Part shown: piece after piece, positions 33,777-44,959 of the stretch | How positions within the stretch are numbered: position 1 is the first letter of the stretch | How the letters are laid out: each line of letters starts with the position of its first letter | NCBI GenBank assembly: GCA_038501195.1 | Contig: JBBPUQ010000001.1 | Location: 1,302,001-1,366,000 of the forward strand | Reading direction: 5' to 3' | Length of the DNA: 64,000 nucleotides | Source of the DNA: Nemania diffusa | Lineage: Eukaryota > Ascomycota > Sordariomycetes > Xylariales > Xylariaceae | Notes under the pieces: generated by a model | The model's database searches: none | What the model saw: the letters and a program-made list of their open reading frames with translations, nothing else | Told to the model about the DNA's origin: nothing | Translations under genes and position numbers: made by a program

Positions 33777-34076
33777 ATGGCGCCTCTCGCAATGGCACTA
33801 TCTGCTGATCAAGGTAACTATACAAAATGATGCACCCGGGTGGTCGACTTGCTTTGCTGTGCTTCAGCTAGCCCGCTGTCTGTCGCTCAATCTGATGGAG
33901 CGGCATGTAGGCTAGAAGATCACGGCAGGCAGTTGGTCTGAGAAATACCGGCGAACTTGATCTGGATAATACCAGCGAAAGGACGTGCTTCTTTTACCTT
34001 CCCCCCTTGCAAGTCACTGTCAAAGTTGTGCTGACACCCGCTAGCATCGCGGTCAATCTGTCACCATGTCCACTGA
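33777..34076 (+). promoter_or_regulatory. Upstream ORF in the THI5 leader, spliced or unspliced
   Basis: ATG at 33777 opens MAPLAMALSADQ. If the leader intron (33814-34044, donor GTAACT, acceptor GCTAG) is retained, the uORF stops at TGA 33828-33830 after 17 codons. If the intron is removed, the frame continues 22 codons and ends at TGA 34074-34076, overlapping the THI5 start (34066) out of frame. Fungal NMT1 genes are known to use riboswitch-controlled uORFs. The transcription start is assumed to be upstream of 33777. Confidence 0.6.
33903..33988 (+). promoter_or_regulatory. TPP riboswitch (THI element)
   Basis: The two hallmark TPP-aptamer segments are present: CTGAGA at 33938-33943 (pyrimidine-sensor loop) and GATCTGGATAATACCAGC at 33959-33976 followed by GAAAGGA (pyrophosphate-sensor arm). 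P1 closes with GCATGT (33903-33908) against ACGTGC (33983-33988). The aptamer lies inside the leader intron of THI5 (33814-34044), the arrangement known from Neurospora NMT1, where TPP binding changes splice-site choice and lowers expression when thiamine is plentiful. Sequence and position agree strongly; which 5' splice sites it masks is inference. Confidence 0.95.
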
Positions 34077-35261
34077 CAAGATCACCTTTCTGACCAACTG
34101 GTAGGGATGACGTAGTGCAGTTTGCGATAACACCGAAACCTGGGTTGACATAAGATAGGCATGCTACGCCATACCATGCTCCTCTTTTCCTAGCCCAATC
34201 GAAAGGGTTCTTCCAGGAGCAAGGCATCAAGGTTGCCCTTCTCGAGCCAAATGATCCTAGCGTAAGCCATATTGTGAGCCATTTTCTAGTAGGAGACACT
34301 GATATCGTCATAGGATGTTACCGAGATTATTGGCACTGGCAAAGTCGACCTTGGGTTCAAGGCCATGATCCACACACTTGCGGTAAACTTTCTACTTACA
34401 AAAATATAGGACTCATTCTAATATCAATAGGCCAAAGCTCGTAACTTCCCAGTTCTTTCCATCGGCAGCCTTCTGGATGAACCCTTCACTGGTGTCGTCT
34501 ACTTGAAGTCCTCGGGCATCACCCCCGACTTCCACACTCTCAAGGGCAAGCGCATTGGCTATGTGGGTGAGTTTGGCAAGATCCAGATCGATGAGCTTAC
34601 GTCGCACTATGGCATGTCACCAGCGGACTACACTGCTGTGCGCTGTGGGATGAATGTCAGCAAGGCTATCATCAGAGGCGAGATCGATGCTGGGATCGGC
34701 CTAGAGAACGTGCAGATGGTCGAGCTCGAAGAATGGCTTACTTCCCAAGGGCGCCCAAAGACGGACGTCCAGATGCTGCGAATTGACGAACTGGCTGAGT
34801 TGGGTTGTTGCTGTTTCTGCTCGATTCTGTACATTGGGAACGAGAGATTTATTGAGCAAAACCCAGACAAGGTCCGCGCGTTCTTGCGCGCGGTGAAGAA
34901 GGCGACGGACTTCGTGATCGCGCAGCCGGAGCAAGCCTGGGCCGAGTATATCGACTTCAAACCTGTCATGAACAGCGCCCTCAATAGGAAAATTTTCGAG
35001 CGCAGCTATGCCTACTTCTCCAAGGATCTAAAGAACGTCCAGCGTGACTGGGAGAAGGTCACTGCGTACGGCAAGAGGTTGGCCGTTCTCGACGCTGGCT
35101 TTAAGCCCAACTACACGAATGAGTTTCTGGGCTGGACACTTGGAGGCGATTCGCAGGACCCGACCGGGGATCAGAAAAGGATGGCAAACTTGCAGAAGGA
35201 TGTTGCGGCTAAGGGCGGATTCTGCAGGCTGCAGGTGAAGGAACTGCAGGCTCAGAACTGA
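34066..35261 (+). CDS. THI5: HMP-P synthase (4-amino-5-hydroxymethyl-2-methylpyrimidine phosphate synthase)
   Basis: Coding exons 34066-34100, 34159-34261, 34314-34382 and 34431-35261; 345 residues, close to the ~340 of yeast Thi5. The enzyme makes the thiamine pyrimidine HMP-P from pyridoxal phosphate and one of its own histidines, in the cytosol; it is a single-turnover suicide protein. Key residues fall at the family positions: K62 (PLP lysine) and H66 (donor histidine) in [10 protein letters not shown], and C195-C196-C197-F198-C199, the iron-binding CCCFC motif. The canonical N-terminus [12 protein letters not shown] fixes the start at 34066. Introns are 58, 52 and 48 bp, all GT-AG and phase-correct. 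Regulation: TPP riboswitch in the leader intron plus uORF. The fold is NMT1/THI5-like, as in periplasmic binding proteins. Confidence 0.95.
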
Positions 35262-35781
35262 GAGATCGCATCTTCGCCTTCTCCAACGTATGCTTTGTGA
35301 GGCTGATGCACAAGAAGCCATCGATCAGTAAACTTCTCTGACGCTGGATTTGATTATTTGATTACTTTCTTGCTAAATAAAGGGCCCGGTAGATAGATTC
35401 AATAATAATATATCTACCCAATGTCGAAAGCCTGCAAACACTAGCGAGATTGGGGATACAAGCTACCTTATAATATGGTAAAGCAGTATATGTCAGGCTT
35501 GGATATATAAGACAAGAGGTTAATAGGGATGCCCCCAGCACGACAAACTTTTGGGATCCGAAGATGCGAACCCCTGAACTTTGGATTTTACATGATGATA
35601 CATGGATCTTGTAAGTAGCTTGCCTTTTAAACATCCACAAAGTAGTAGAAACTTTTAAGTAATAGTGAAGACTAGCTAAGCTATGGCGAGGTAAACCTCA
35701 AGCGTTCGAAGAAGAGACGAGAAAGAGAGAGAAATTTTCGTAATGGAAGTGAAATAGCTGCGGCATAACTGTGGACTTCCT
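35262..35781. other. Intergenic between convergent genes
   Basis: 3' ends of THI5 and of the minus-strand 4-TM gene; no ORF supported. Confidence 0.6.
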
Positions 35782-36530
35782 TTAAGTCCAATCATCTTCT
35801 GGTAAAAATGATGGCTTCTGCTTTGGAGTCACAAGCACATGACATGATTTCATATCCCGTACCAGCAGCCCAAGCATGGCGGCTGCAAGAAGCCACAGCA
35901 CCAGTGATAACCCGCGGCTAGCTCTCTCTTCGGCACATTGAATGTCCAAATTCACATTGTCAGAACTCGAGATGTAGGGAGAAAGCCCACAAGCCCAAGC
36001 TTCCAAGGTGAAAGGCTTTTCTTCATTTTCCGTCGTCTCATGCTCGTAGCTGGGGTCGAAGTGTGTGCTCTGGCCGGCAAGTACAAATTGGTAGATGAAG
36101 TTAGCCGCCGATAAAATAGCGTTGGCACTTAATAAAGTGATAACAGCTATACGCTCAGACCGTAACAACTATACATTGGTAAATAATTAGCTTCCACTCT
36201 TGCTAGGTATCATTAGGCGTAGTAGCCAGGCCCTGCCGCTCTGATGTCCATTCGTACCTTCATAGGCCTCCCCCTCCGCATCAAATATGCCGACACTACT
36301 GCCACTGGCAGTGATAGGATTAGATCTATGCTCGCAGTAGCAGTGAGTAGACCTGGGGTGTTCGTAGTGAGCCTTGACGGATACAGCCCCTCCCCGTTGC
36401 CCTTGTATATAGCGAGCGAAGCTGATTTGAAGGCTATACAAAGTATCGAGACGAGCGACAAAAGAAGGCTGCATGACAAGACAAGTGCACCTGATGTGTG
36501 TGCATTGAGAACGACTTTCCTTGATGCCAT
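35782..36530 (-). CDS. Uncharacterised four-TM membrane protein
   Basis: Exon 1 36530-36258, intron 36257-36169 (89 bp, donor GTACGA, branch CTAAT, acceptor TATAG), exon 2 36168-35782; 219 residues. Four hydrophobic helices: SGALVLSCSLLLSLVSILCI (about 13-34), LLTATASIDLILSLPVAVVS (about 63-85), AVITLLSANAILSAANFIYQ (about 98-122) and LSLVLWLLAAAMLGLLV (about 180-198). The TM3-TM4 loop holds two Cys around a WACGLSPYISSS segment, as in many unnamed fungal 4-TM (MARVEL-like in layout) proteins, where a disulphide is expected. The start at 36530 is the first ATG; the frame upstream opens only from a GTG. Role unknown. Transcribed divergently from the F-box/ankyrin gene. Confidence 0.72.
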
Positions 36531-37011
36531 GAATAACAGGTTGTTATTGCCTTGTTCAGACTGTACTGTTTTATAGAATGGAGGAGCGAAAAACAGTGGC
36601 CGACAAAAAGTAACATGTATGGAAGGAGCTAGAGGCACAGAGCTGGAAGCTGTCTTCCATGTGGGTATTTATTTATTGCTCGAATAAATTGCTGCCCGTT
36701 GGACCCCAAAGCTAAGCCTCAATTTCCCAACAACCAACAATAACATTAAACGCGCTACACCCCCAAGTCTTGTTAGGATCAACTACCTGGTTACCGCTAT
36801 AGCAGCCTCAAAATAAATACTTCCGAAGTGCTCCAATAGGTTCATTGCGCAAGAGTATTTGGAGATAATAGAGCAATCACCCGCCACGAACGGGTCGAAT
36901 CCTCTTTGTTCAATTCATCATTCACCCACTTGGTACTCAAGCCGCCACGCCTCATTATTTTCTCATTCTCATTTCTCATTTCTATCCCTGCTTCAATACT
37001 CTTCAGCAATT
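36531..37011. promoter_or_regulatory. Shared divergent promoter region
   Basis: 481 bp between the start codons of the 4-TM gene (-) and the F-box/ankyrin gene (+). A CT-rich stretch (about 36940-37010) precedes the plus-strand ATG. No specific operator is recognised. Confidence 0.5.
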
Positions 37012-38397
37012 ATGTCATTGTCCAATATCCCTCCCGAGATCTTCCACTGCATTCTTGTTCAGGCCGTTCGCGTCCGTACCTTGATACGTGCGCTGCGGCT
37101 CCGACTCGTCAGTCGGTGGTGGGATGATAACGTAAAGCATGTTGTTTTCGATTCTGGGACACTCGAGAAAATTTCTTTAAATACACTGAATAGCTTTTAT
37201 TACCAAAGAGACATGTCGTTCTGGAAGCAATACCTCGTCTACCGAACCCTTCACAGTACGAAGCCGCTGTCTCGTCGCTTAGCAATGATACGCCAAGTAG
37301 CAGAACAAACGGTAGAGATGAGGGATCCGCATGCAGACGAATCAAGCAAGAGGCAGGATCTATTGAGGGTTGTAAAAGAGATTTGTGACGGTATCATGGT
37401 ATTTCACAACGGTGGAGAGACACCGATCTTCGATCTAAAGATAGGCTTTAACAAGCCGGTTCAGTTCGATAAGGCATGTCTTGGGTTTCGTCAAGCCGTT
37501 TTGTCAGTAGCCGCTTACACAAACGACCTAGAGCTTGCTCACAAACTCTTAGCAAGCACCAGCAGAAATCGACGAAAATTCATGTTTTTCTTCGAACCCT
37601 ATGCGGCGGCGGCTTATAAAGGCAACATGGAGTTCATATCGTGTCTCTAGGAGAGCAAGTCAGAACTTATTAGTCATGACATGCAGGATCGAGGATCCAT
37701 TATCCGGAGCGCAATTTACGGGAGCCAACCGGCTGCTCTAGACTTTGGTATGGGTTCTCCATTCGACATACGCAATACAGACCTGGTGGAGGCCATGAAA
37801 TCGGCTATACAATCCATCAAGAGCATTGATATATTCAGGCGCTACCTCAAACCGCTAGATGAAGGTTCGGATGGCGATCCCCTACGTTCAGACGTTATGG
37901 AGTGGTGTGAAGGGCAGTTTCTACAGTTGCACGATGCCGCTAAACTAGGGGCAGTAGATTTAATGGAACTTCTAGTCCAGCGGGGTGCTCCAATCAAAGG
38001 GCCCGGCGTCGTTGTGATTGCCCAATTCAGTCATCCAATAAGCTTGGCAGCATTGCACGGCCACGAGAAAGCTGTGAGGTGGTGTTTGCGTAGGGGCTCG
38101 GATTTATCGGACTCGCTACACGCTGCAGTGGCTGCCGGGTCGCGCAACATGGTGCAACTTTTGCTTAAATGTGGAGCTACTATGGACCCCAATGTGATGG
38201 AGTGCGCTATGTACGAAGCAGTAAAAAGAGAAAATGAACATCTATTCAAGCTCCTAGTAGCTGCGTGGGGCCCGTGGGGGAGGGCCGGGAGGCTTGACTG
38301 GGAGAGGACTCGAAAGGCTCACAAAATTGCCAAGACCAAAGGACTTGAGTCTATGATGAAGTTAATACAAGAGCATTCGCAAAATACCGTGTTATAG
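37012..38397 (+). pseudogene. F-box/ankyrin-repeat protein interrupted by one in-frame TAG
   Basis: One continuous frame from ATG 37012 to TAG 38395-38397 is broken only by TAG at 37648-37650. The N-terminal part (212 codons) starts with an F-box-like LSNIPPEIFHCILVQAV and RLRLVSRWWDDNV, then a helical region and one ankyrin-like unit (PYAAAAYKGNMEFISCL) that runs straight into the stop. The C-terminal part (about 249 codons) has further ankyrin-type units: LHDAAKLGAVDLMELLVQRG, PISLAALHGHEKAVRWCLRR, LHAAVAAGSRNMVQLLLKCG. Fungal F-box/ankyrin proteins are expanded, fast-evolving SCF adaptors of mostly unknown targets. The frame is otherwise intact, so the nonsense change is recent, a sequencing error, or suppressed by readthrough. 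No intron can remove it without a non-consensus splice. Confidence 0.72.
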
Positions 38398-39044
38398 AAA
38401 CCCAATTATTCTCAGAAAACTATCTCCATCCCAGTTTTAGCGTCATCTTAAAGTGTCAGATCTGATTGTGCGGATTGCTTTCTCATAACCATGGGTTCTA
38501 TTCGAGATTCTCTAGCGTCAAGTCCCAACACATCTCTAGTGTCGACTAATAATCGCAAACTATATGTAAGCAACTTTAGCCTTTTGTTGCATGTTGATAT
38601 ATTAAAAGTACCAGCATCAGGGACTATGGTCGACAAAAGGCCACGAGCTAGTTGCCCTATAGTAGTCCCAATGCTACAAATTAGGAGTATGATAGGGCTA
38701 TAATTCCCTCGATAGCGCAGCAGTACCAGCGAAGAAATAATAGTATTTATTCTCATGATAAGCCGTGGCCCATCTCATAGTTGGATGGACTGTCCAGAAG
38801 ACTTACCTTGTCTTTAGATAATCCCTCTGGATGTAATGCCTTGGACAGTAGAACTAGAGATAGTAGTTGCCCTAGTAGTCGCGCCGCCGCATAAACCCCT
38901 CCCGAGCGTATAAATATATATAACGCATAGTAACATCTATCGAGGTGTTAGAGGATAAGGTCTAGAGTGAAGATAGAACACATAGATACAAGCAGCCAGG
39001 TAAAAGCTAGGTAGCAGTATAGGGTCAAGGCTTAATTTCATTGA

Positions 39045-39079
39045 TTCTTGAGTCCTCCTTCAAGAATAGTGGAGGACTC
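39045..39079. repeat. Overlapping inverted repeats (two alternative stems)
   Basis: GAGTCCTCC (39050-39058) pairs with GGAGGACTC (39071-39079). ATTCTTGA (39045-39052) pairs with TCAAGAAT (39060-39067). The two stems overlap and cannot form together. Confidence 0.8.
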
Positions 39080-39362
39080 TACTCCTTATATAATATTAGT
39101 AATTATTACAAATACCCCTGGGAGTCCTAGAGTGACCAAGCTGCGACTTTATCGCATGATACGAAGGCTAAAAATATCAGAAAATCGGCCAAGCAGAGGC
39201 TGAAAAGCAGCACTAGCGAAGGAAGGATGGGTTCATTGGCCAGAGCCAGTTATCCCTCGAAGGTACCTCGGCAAGAATATATGGCGCAGCCGTTGGAATA
39301 ATTGTGCTTCGAATGGCAATAAGCCCTGTCACGGTCCCATATATAATTAAGACCTGCAAACG

Positions 39363-39382
39363 GTCAAGGTTCCCACCTTGAC
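39363..39382. repeat. Perfect 8-bp hairpin with TCCC loop
   Basis: GTCAAGGT (39363-39370), loop TCCC, ACCTTGAC (39375-39382). Confidence 0.85.
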
Positions 39383-39607
39383 AATGTTCTACTTTTGGTA
39401 GTGGTGTGGTTTAGCGTTGCAGTTCTGTTCCGTGACAAGCCCCTTAAAAGTTTAAACTAGGGGAAAGAGGCTGAGGCGTACTGAGATGGATATTTCAACT
39501 TACTTCTCCTAGGCCGCAGGTGATAACATAATTCCAATCTTTATGATAATGGCCTAGAAGCCGAGGATTTATTGTACTATCTTGAATTCGACCTTTAATG
39601 GTCTATC

Positions 39608-39970
39608 TTGTTGAAATCTGGTGTTCAGGTGGCACGCGAGATCATGGCCGATGGGCCTGACCTCAGCCCTTCTCAGGCAAGAGCTAGTATTATCGGCTAT
39701 ATATATGGTGTCTTGCCTGGATTAGCTATTCCAATAGTTTTCGGTCTAACAAAGGCTTTTCGGCGAACTCTGTACGAGACTTCCGTGAGCAGGCGATGGC
39801 GGGCAAGAGGGCGGCGAAGAAGGCCCTCCTGGTGCGGGTCTGATCCCCAACTAGCTACTCTACCGGCACCAGCTCCGGGGTTACCGCAGCATCCCAACCC
39901 GCGGGTTCAACACATGGCGGGGTTTCATACCGATGTCCTTGGGAGAGACTGGGGCACAGAACGACACTAG
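39608..39970 (+). pseudogene. Possible 3' remnant of a multi-pass membrane protein gene
   Basis: A 120-codon frame contains QARASIIGYIYGVLPGLAIP followed by VFGLTKAFRRTLYETSVSRR and an Arg-rich tail. This looks like the last TM helix and cytoplasmic tail of a polytopic fungal membrane protein. No upstream TM helices can be found in any frame, and the surrounding DNA is decayed. The call rests on the shape of one hydrophobic segment and is weak. Confidence 0.25.
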
Positions 39971-42701
39971 GAAGTGTGAACTCTGCTGGGCATGGAGAAA
40001 TATGTATTTAAGGAAAATTTAGAATAAGGGTGATCGTACGAATTAACTACTTAGCTTACTATTAGGCTTAGTGGCTCTACTGGCGGTTGATAAAGTGACA
40101 AGACACTATAGGGGTGTTAATTTCTGTAGCGTCAACTAAGTATAGAGAGGGCCTCTGGTCCCGTTAGGGACCTAGAAGGCCAGGAATCAATAAATCTGTC
40201 TATAGCTCGATACTACGCCCTTTTACACCCTCCTTCCTAGCTGCTACAGGTCTTTTATTTACTCTCTGACAACAACCCTTGACACTACACTTCAATAATA
40301 CTCATTTAAGATCGTGATATCACAAAGGAAATTTAGTGGGTTGAAGGAACAGGCGTTTGTCTAATCAGCCAAATACGGATCTATATCAGAATGTAGGAAC
40401 TCAAATAGTGTGATAAGGCTGGTGCTGTTAGTAGAAGAAGCGGTTCCATTAATAGGCCTATCCTAGAAGATATGTGCTAAACTTTTCCTATATACTCCTT
40501 AAAGTTCCCTAAAGGAACTTTTTTAGCTAGCGCGTTAGCTTCAAGACCCGAGTTCTATCGACAGTTTCCCCACCAAGATTTAAAGTCGAGAATCTTTAGA
40601 ATTTCCGTTGTAACTTTCGTCAACTCTCTAGAGTGCGGTGTGTGCCTATCACATGTTCCATTTTATTACACTAAAAGACTACGTGCTCTACGAACTTTTC
40701 TACTGGCCATTATACTTCAAGTACATTGAAGGACCGAAAACACCAAAGCGATACCAACTACAGGCCAAGTACTACATAGATCCAAGGGCCCAGTCACCCC
40801 ATGTCCCAACCCTCCAACCGCGTAGAGTACCGCCTTTGTGAACTTCCGGATTGCCCCATGCTCGTCTTAAACCATACACTCTCTAGAACGCTATTTGGCC
40901 TATTTCGCGCTAGTGTTAATTACGCGCTACAGTACGCGCTCTACAACGATGACAAACTTTCCGGAATCTAATCGTGCTCTGTTGACCAATAGCGGTGCAG
41001 TTCGCGCTACTACGTAGAGAAAAGAAGGGAGATTTGAGCGCGTATTTGCAACTGAAAGCCTAAACCTCTTGAGTTCAAATGGCAAGAGTATAACTCGGTG
41101 AATATTGATTTAGCCTTCAGCATACAGAGCGTGTTTCAAGTCTAGAAGTAGGGGAGAGTTAGAGATATGCCCGGCAAAAGAGATGACTTTAATCATAGTT
41201 CATAGTATGTTTTACTAGATTTCAGTTTACGGCCCCTTGCTTGGTTGACATCTTATGGCCAAACATAGGCTAGGGCGGCTCAATTATCAACAACAGCCTA
41301 TAGATTGAGTACGAATACACCGACACTACATGGTGCAACATTATCAAGACTACAAGATATAAGGGTAGACCAATGGACCTAGGTGTCACATATCGCCAAA
41401 GCCTCTATAGATTTATCGTGGCGATGTCGCTAACCTCATACCCAAGTTTACCCCTTTTAACCTCTTTGAAGTTTCAGTTGAAAATTTTATGTATGCTTTA
41501 AGATTACTATTTGAACTTTATTAAAGTGCTAAATTAAGCGCTGTCGCCATAATAATTACGACATCTACGCTTTAGAAAACTCGAGTGACATAAAAAACTT
41601 CGTTTGTGTGTGTTGAAGTGCGGTGGGCGTTGCGCTCGCTTACGCAAAGAAAGTTTGAAATATGGCGGTCAGGGGATAACATCCCTACGGCTCTTCTTTC
41701 CTTCTTTTCCCAAGATAGCTTAGATAGCCGCCCCATGGGTAGTAGCATTTATAAGATATGTTGCTTTCAATTAAGTCTCCTTCCTTCTGCACTGTGGCCC
41801 TAGAAAGTGTGCGCAATTGCTGTGCACAAAGGATGGACAACGTGCACTGAGTTAATACCTAGGTAATGTATTATTGTAGGGAGAACAGTTCGCACCAAAT
41901 CCATAATGCGTAGGGGTAGGACTCTATTTTGGAAGCTCCTTCTATCTACGAAACCTACCTATCACTGTATACAGCAGTTCACCAGCATCGTATGAATCGG
42001 CAATCGGGAAGCGACAATCAGCAAACATCAGCAAGCATGAACATTTTCTTTTCTACTCTGTGCTGTCTTATTTTATATTTCACGCTTATCCAAAGAATTG
42101 CTAAATTCTACTTTTATTTTCGTATTATTCCTTTTATTGCTACGTCCCTTTTATATATCATGAAATCCCGTAGCTTTCTTTATAATAGCTGAGCACTTGG
42201 CTTATTTCTGATATTCACCTAGATACTTAGACTAGATAGTTTATTGTCAGTATTCCTTGTTAAGAAGGAGCGAAGCAGCGATAAGGTTAGCATTGCGTGT
42301 TTATACATCTGATCATAGATCCGTGAAGTTACTACAATTCAAGGTTTGCCTCAGGAAGCCTACAGTTCCACGAGGTTAATCACTTAGATGTATCAGTCCT
42401 GGCGCTTGGCAGGTAGGTGCCTCAATTGATGGATAGGTTGTTTGTTTAGAGCTTTCCTTACATATCTTCCGAGCCGCATTATCTTTCTACTACCAATCCG
42501 TATCCATCTCTACTTAACCTGCAACCTTTCCCATCTCCCTTCTTTCCATTGCCGACTCTTCTCACATCCATACTCCAGCAGTTTTGCCCAACCTTTGAAC
42601 TCCTATAGCACTTTAGGCCCACCATCATTGGTATTGGCATCTCATAGCCCTCATACCCCTAGCCGCTGGTCATCAAAAGGGGTACTGTTCGCATCATCAC
42701 C

Positions 42702-44903
42702 ATGTCGTCTCCATCCGCAAAAAGCGAAATTATAGTCGCATTCCCCGACATGCAGGATGAAGATGATCCTATCGAATCTTCCGCTGCTGGTTCCTCGGTT
42801 AATGACTCTGATGATCCTGCTGAAGAAACACCGACTAACCACCCACATGGCTCCTATATCATTCTGGACCACGACCATGGCAATTCATCAGCCGAAATCC
42901 ACAGAAACCTGCACCCCGGCACGGCCCCTTCAGCTGGTGCTGGTCTAGGGCAGAGTTCATCTTCTGTTCCTCCGCATGATGACATTAGGAAACAATTTTA
43001 TGTCCCTAATGCAGCATACATTGATATGCCCGGCATGAGTAACATCAGGAAGGCTTGGGAGCGTTATCTCGAAACAAACAACTATGCTGCCGCTTTTGAA
43101 AGGTTGCATGGCACTGAGCGTGACCGCTATCATCCTATTATCGAGCAGGCGAAGGCCACAGAAGCCTTGAAAAGTCGACGTGCCTTTGAAACAATGCAGG
43201 TAATCCAGACATTAGAACCGCAAATTAACCATATGCTCTATGTGGCCCGCAACGAGCCTCCACGCCAGGAGCACATATTCGGAAACCCCAATCGTTCAAT
43301 ATCGAAGTACGGTCAGTACATTAACAATATGCTGGAACTCAAACAAGGCTATAGAAAGCTCAGAGAGTACCTTAAACGAGGACTAAGATACACCAGGCAA
43401 AACCCGGTGTCCCACAAGGCTGCCTGCACCACAAGGTATGGCATACTTACAGCCTGTACTATACTCCCTCCAGAATATTGGTATGCCGGCCATCGACCGG
43501 GAGATCCGATTGTTCGCATAGGGGAGAATCCTCTTCAGCGTACGTTTAACAACGGACACAGGTTCCACGTTTATGACCTAGCCGGTGATAAGGATGGAAA
43601 CGAGCCGGAAACGTACAAGGTTCATTTCGAAGGCGTCGTCCCATTCAACACTAATGAGTTATACGAGCGTTTTACGCAGCACGTGTTCCCTAAGCTGGTG
43701 CGGATGGGGATTGCTGCTGTAGGATTTGATCCTCGGGATAAAGAGCTCGGTGCCTCCCCTTGGCTCAAGCAATATGATTGTCTCGGGTTTGACGAGTTTA
43801 CAGAGCGAGGTGGGGCCAAGCTCCTGAGATTCTTGCGAGAAATCTGGCACATGAAATACGGCAACAATTTAGTGGGCTACCCTATATTTTGGAAAGTCCA
43901 ACTTTTAAAATCGATATGTTCTTTGAGGGAGATGGGCTGGCTCATTAGCAAACTGGAGCGCGACGCACCCCATCTTGCCAGGAACCATTATTGGGGCCAG
44001 TGCAAGGGTCTCTTCCGAGACATGGCGGGTCGCGAGCCGGTGTTGCTGGCACAGGAATATTTCAACGAAACGCTTGCTGACGAGTCCGGAAGGCTATTGA
44101 AGGAAGGAAAACTAGACGGCATCTTAGTCTACAAGCAGAGTAGAGCGAGCCGGGAGGTAGCAAAGGTACGTATTATTTTTTCGCTCACTCTGGTTTCTCG
44201 GATCATTTACAGCATTCCCCTTTCTTTCTCCTCGTAAGACTTTACCTACATTTACTCCCAAGAATGTGTCGAGAGAGCGGCGATCGAATCACATCAAATG
44301 GTCCTATTATGGAGTTTTTGCAGATTCTAGGGAGGTGTTTGTGTGTGAGGTATGAGATGAAGTTCTCACGAAATGGGGCGCGGGAGTCCGTGCCCTATTC
44401 ACCTCTCATCTCTATTGGCCGGAGGGATTATAGATTCTCCCTCGTGTACCCTAGGTATAGTACTTACACAGTACTTATGGAGCCCCTACCCACCAACCAA
44501 GCACCGCCACTAGATACCTAGATTGCCTATCTACTTTATCTGCATGTATGAACATCGAACTGGGACCGGCGCGATCCTTGCATCCCATGCAGCGAATCTC
44601 GAAGCTAATTATTTTCTACAGCTTCAGGTTATATACAAACCCGACGGACCGAAGTGCTACATCTCTTCACAACAGATTAATCGCCTTTACAGCCTAGCGA
44701 ACCATTACGCACAAAGCAACTGGTTCCCTGAAAGTGTATATCCAGACATAGAGGAGGCAATATACACCGCACCTGCGGCGCCTGCGGTACCTGCGGCACC
44801 TGCTGCCACTAGAGAGAAAAGTGCCGCCAGCTTAAGGAAGCGCAAGCGATCCAAGCAAGTCTCGAACCAAGAGGGCTCAGCTGGCCCTAGCACAAAACGT
44901 TAG
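42702..44903 (+). CDS. Uncharacterised protein with C-terminal nuclear localisation signal
   Basis: Exon 1 42702-44165 (ATG in CACCATGTC context), intron 44166-44621 (456 bp, donor GTACGT, branch GCTAATT, acceptor CTACAG), exon 2 44622-44903; 581 residues. The N-terminal 90 residues are acidic and disordered. The middle is a well-ordered unknown domain: an AWERYLETNNYAAAFERLHG helix, a tract with KQGYRKLREYLKRGLRYTRQ, TILPPEYWYAGHRPGDPIVR, and a segment with EGVVPFNTNELYERFTQHVF. Exon 2 encodes YKPDGPKCYISSQQINRLYS, an Ala/Pro linker (APAAPAVPAAPAA) and a basic RKRKRSKQ signal. A second in-frame AG six bases downstream (acceptor at 44627) could remove two residues. The intron is long for this genome and could hide another exon. 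I do not recognise the family. Confidence 0.65.
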
Positions 44904-44959
44904 TCGAAACTCAGGATATCGTGGCAAACCGACAACTCAACCGACGATTGACACGCACC

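Larger units (their letters stand above)
38398..42701. other. 4.3 kb gene-poor, AT/TpA-rich region
   Basis: Many TA-rich segments, several perfect hairpins and one short ORF with membrane-protein flavour (39608-39970). It looks like degraded repeat DNA. I found no gag, pol, transposase or long terminal repeats that I could support. Confidence 0.5.

Noticed and set aside
38750..41400. LTR retrotransposon remnant
   Set aside because: Hairpins and TpA-rich DNA suggested it, but I could not find paired long terminal repeats or any gag/pol-like peptide.
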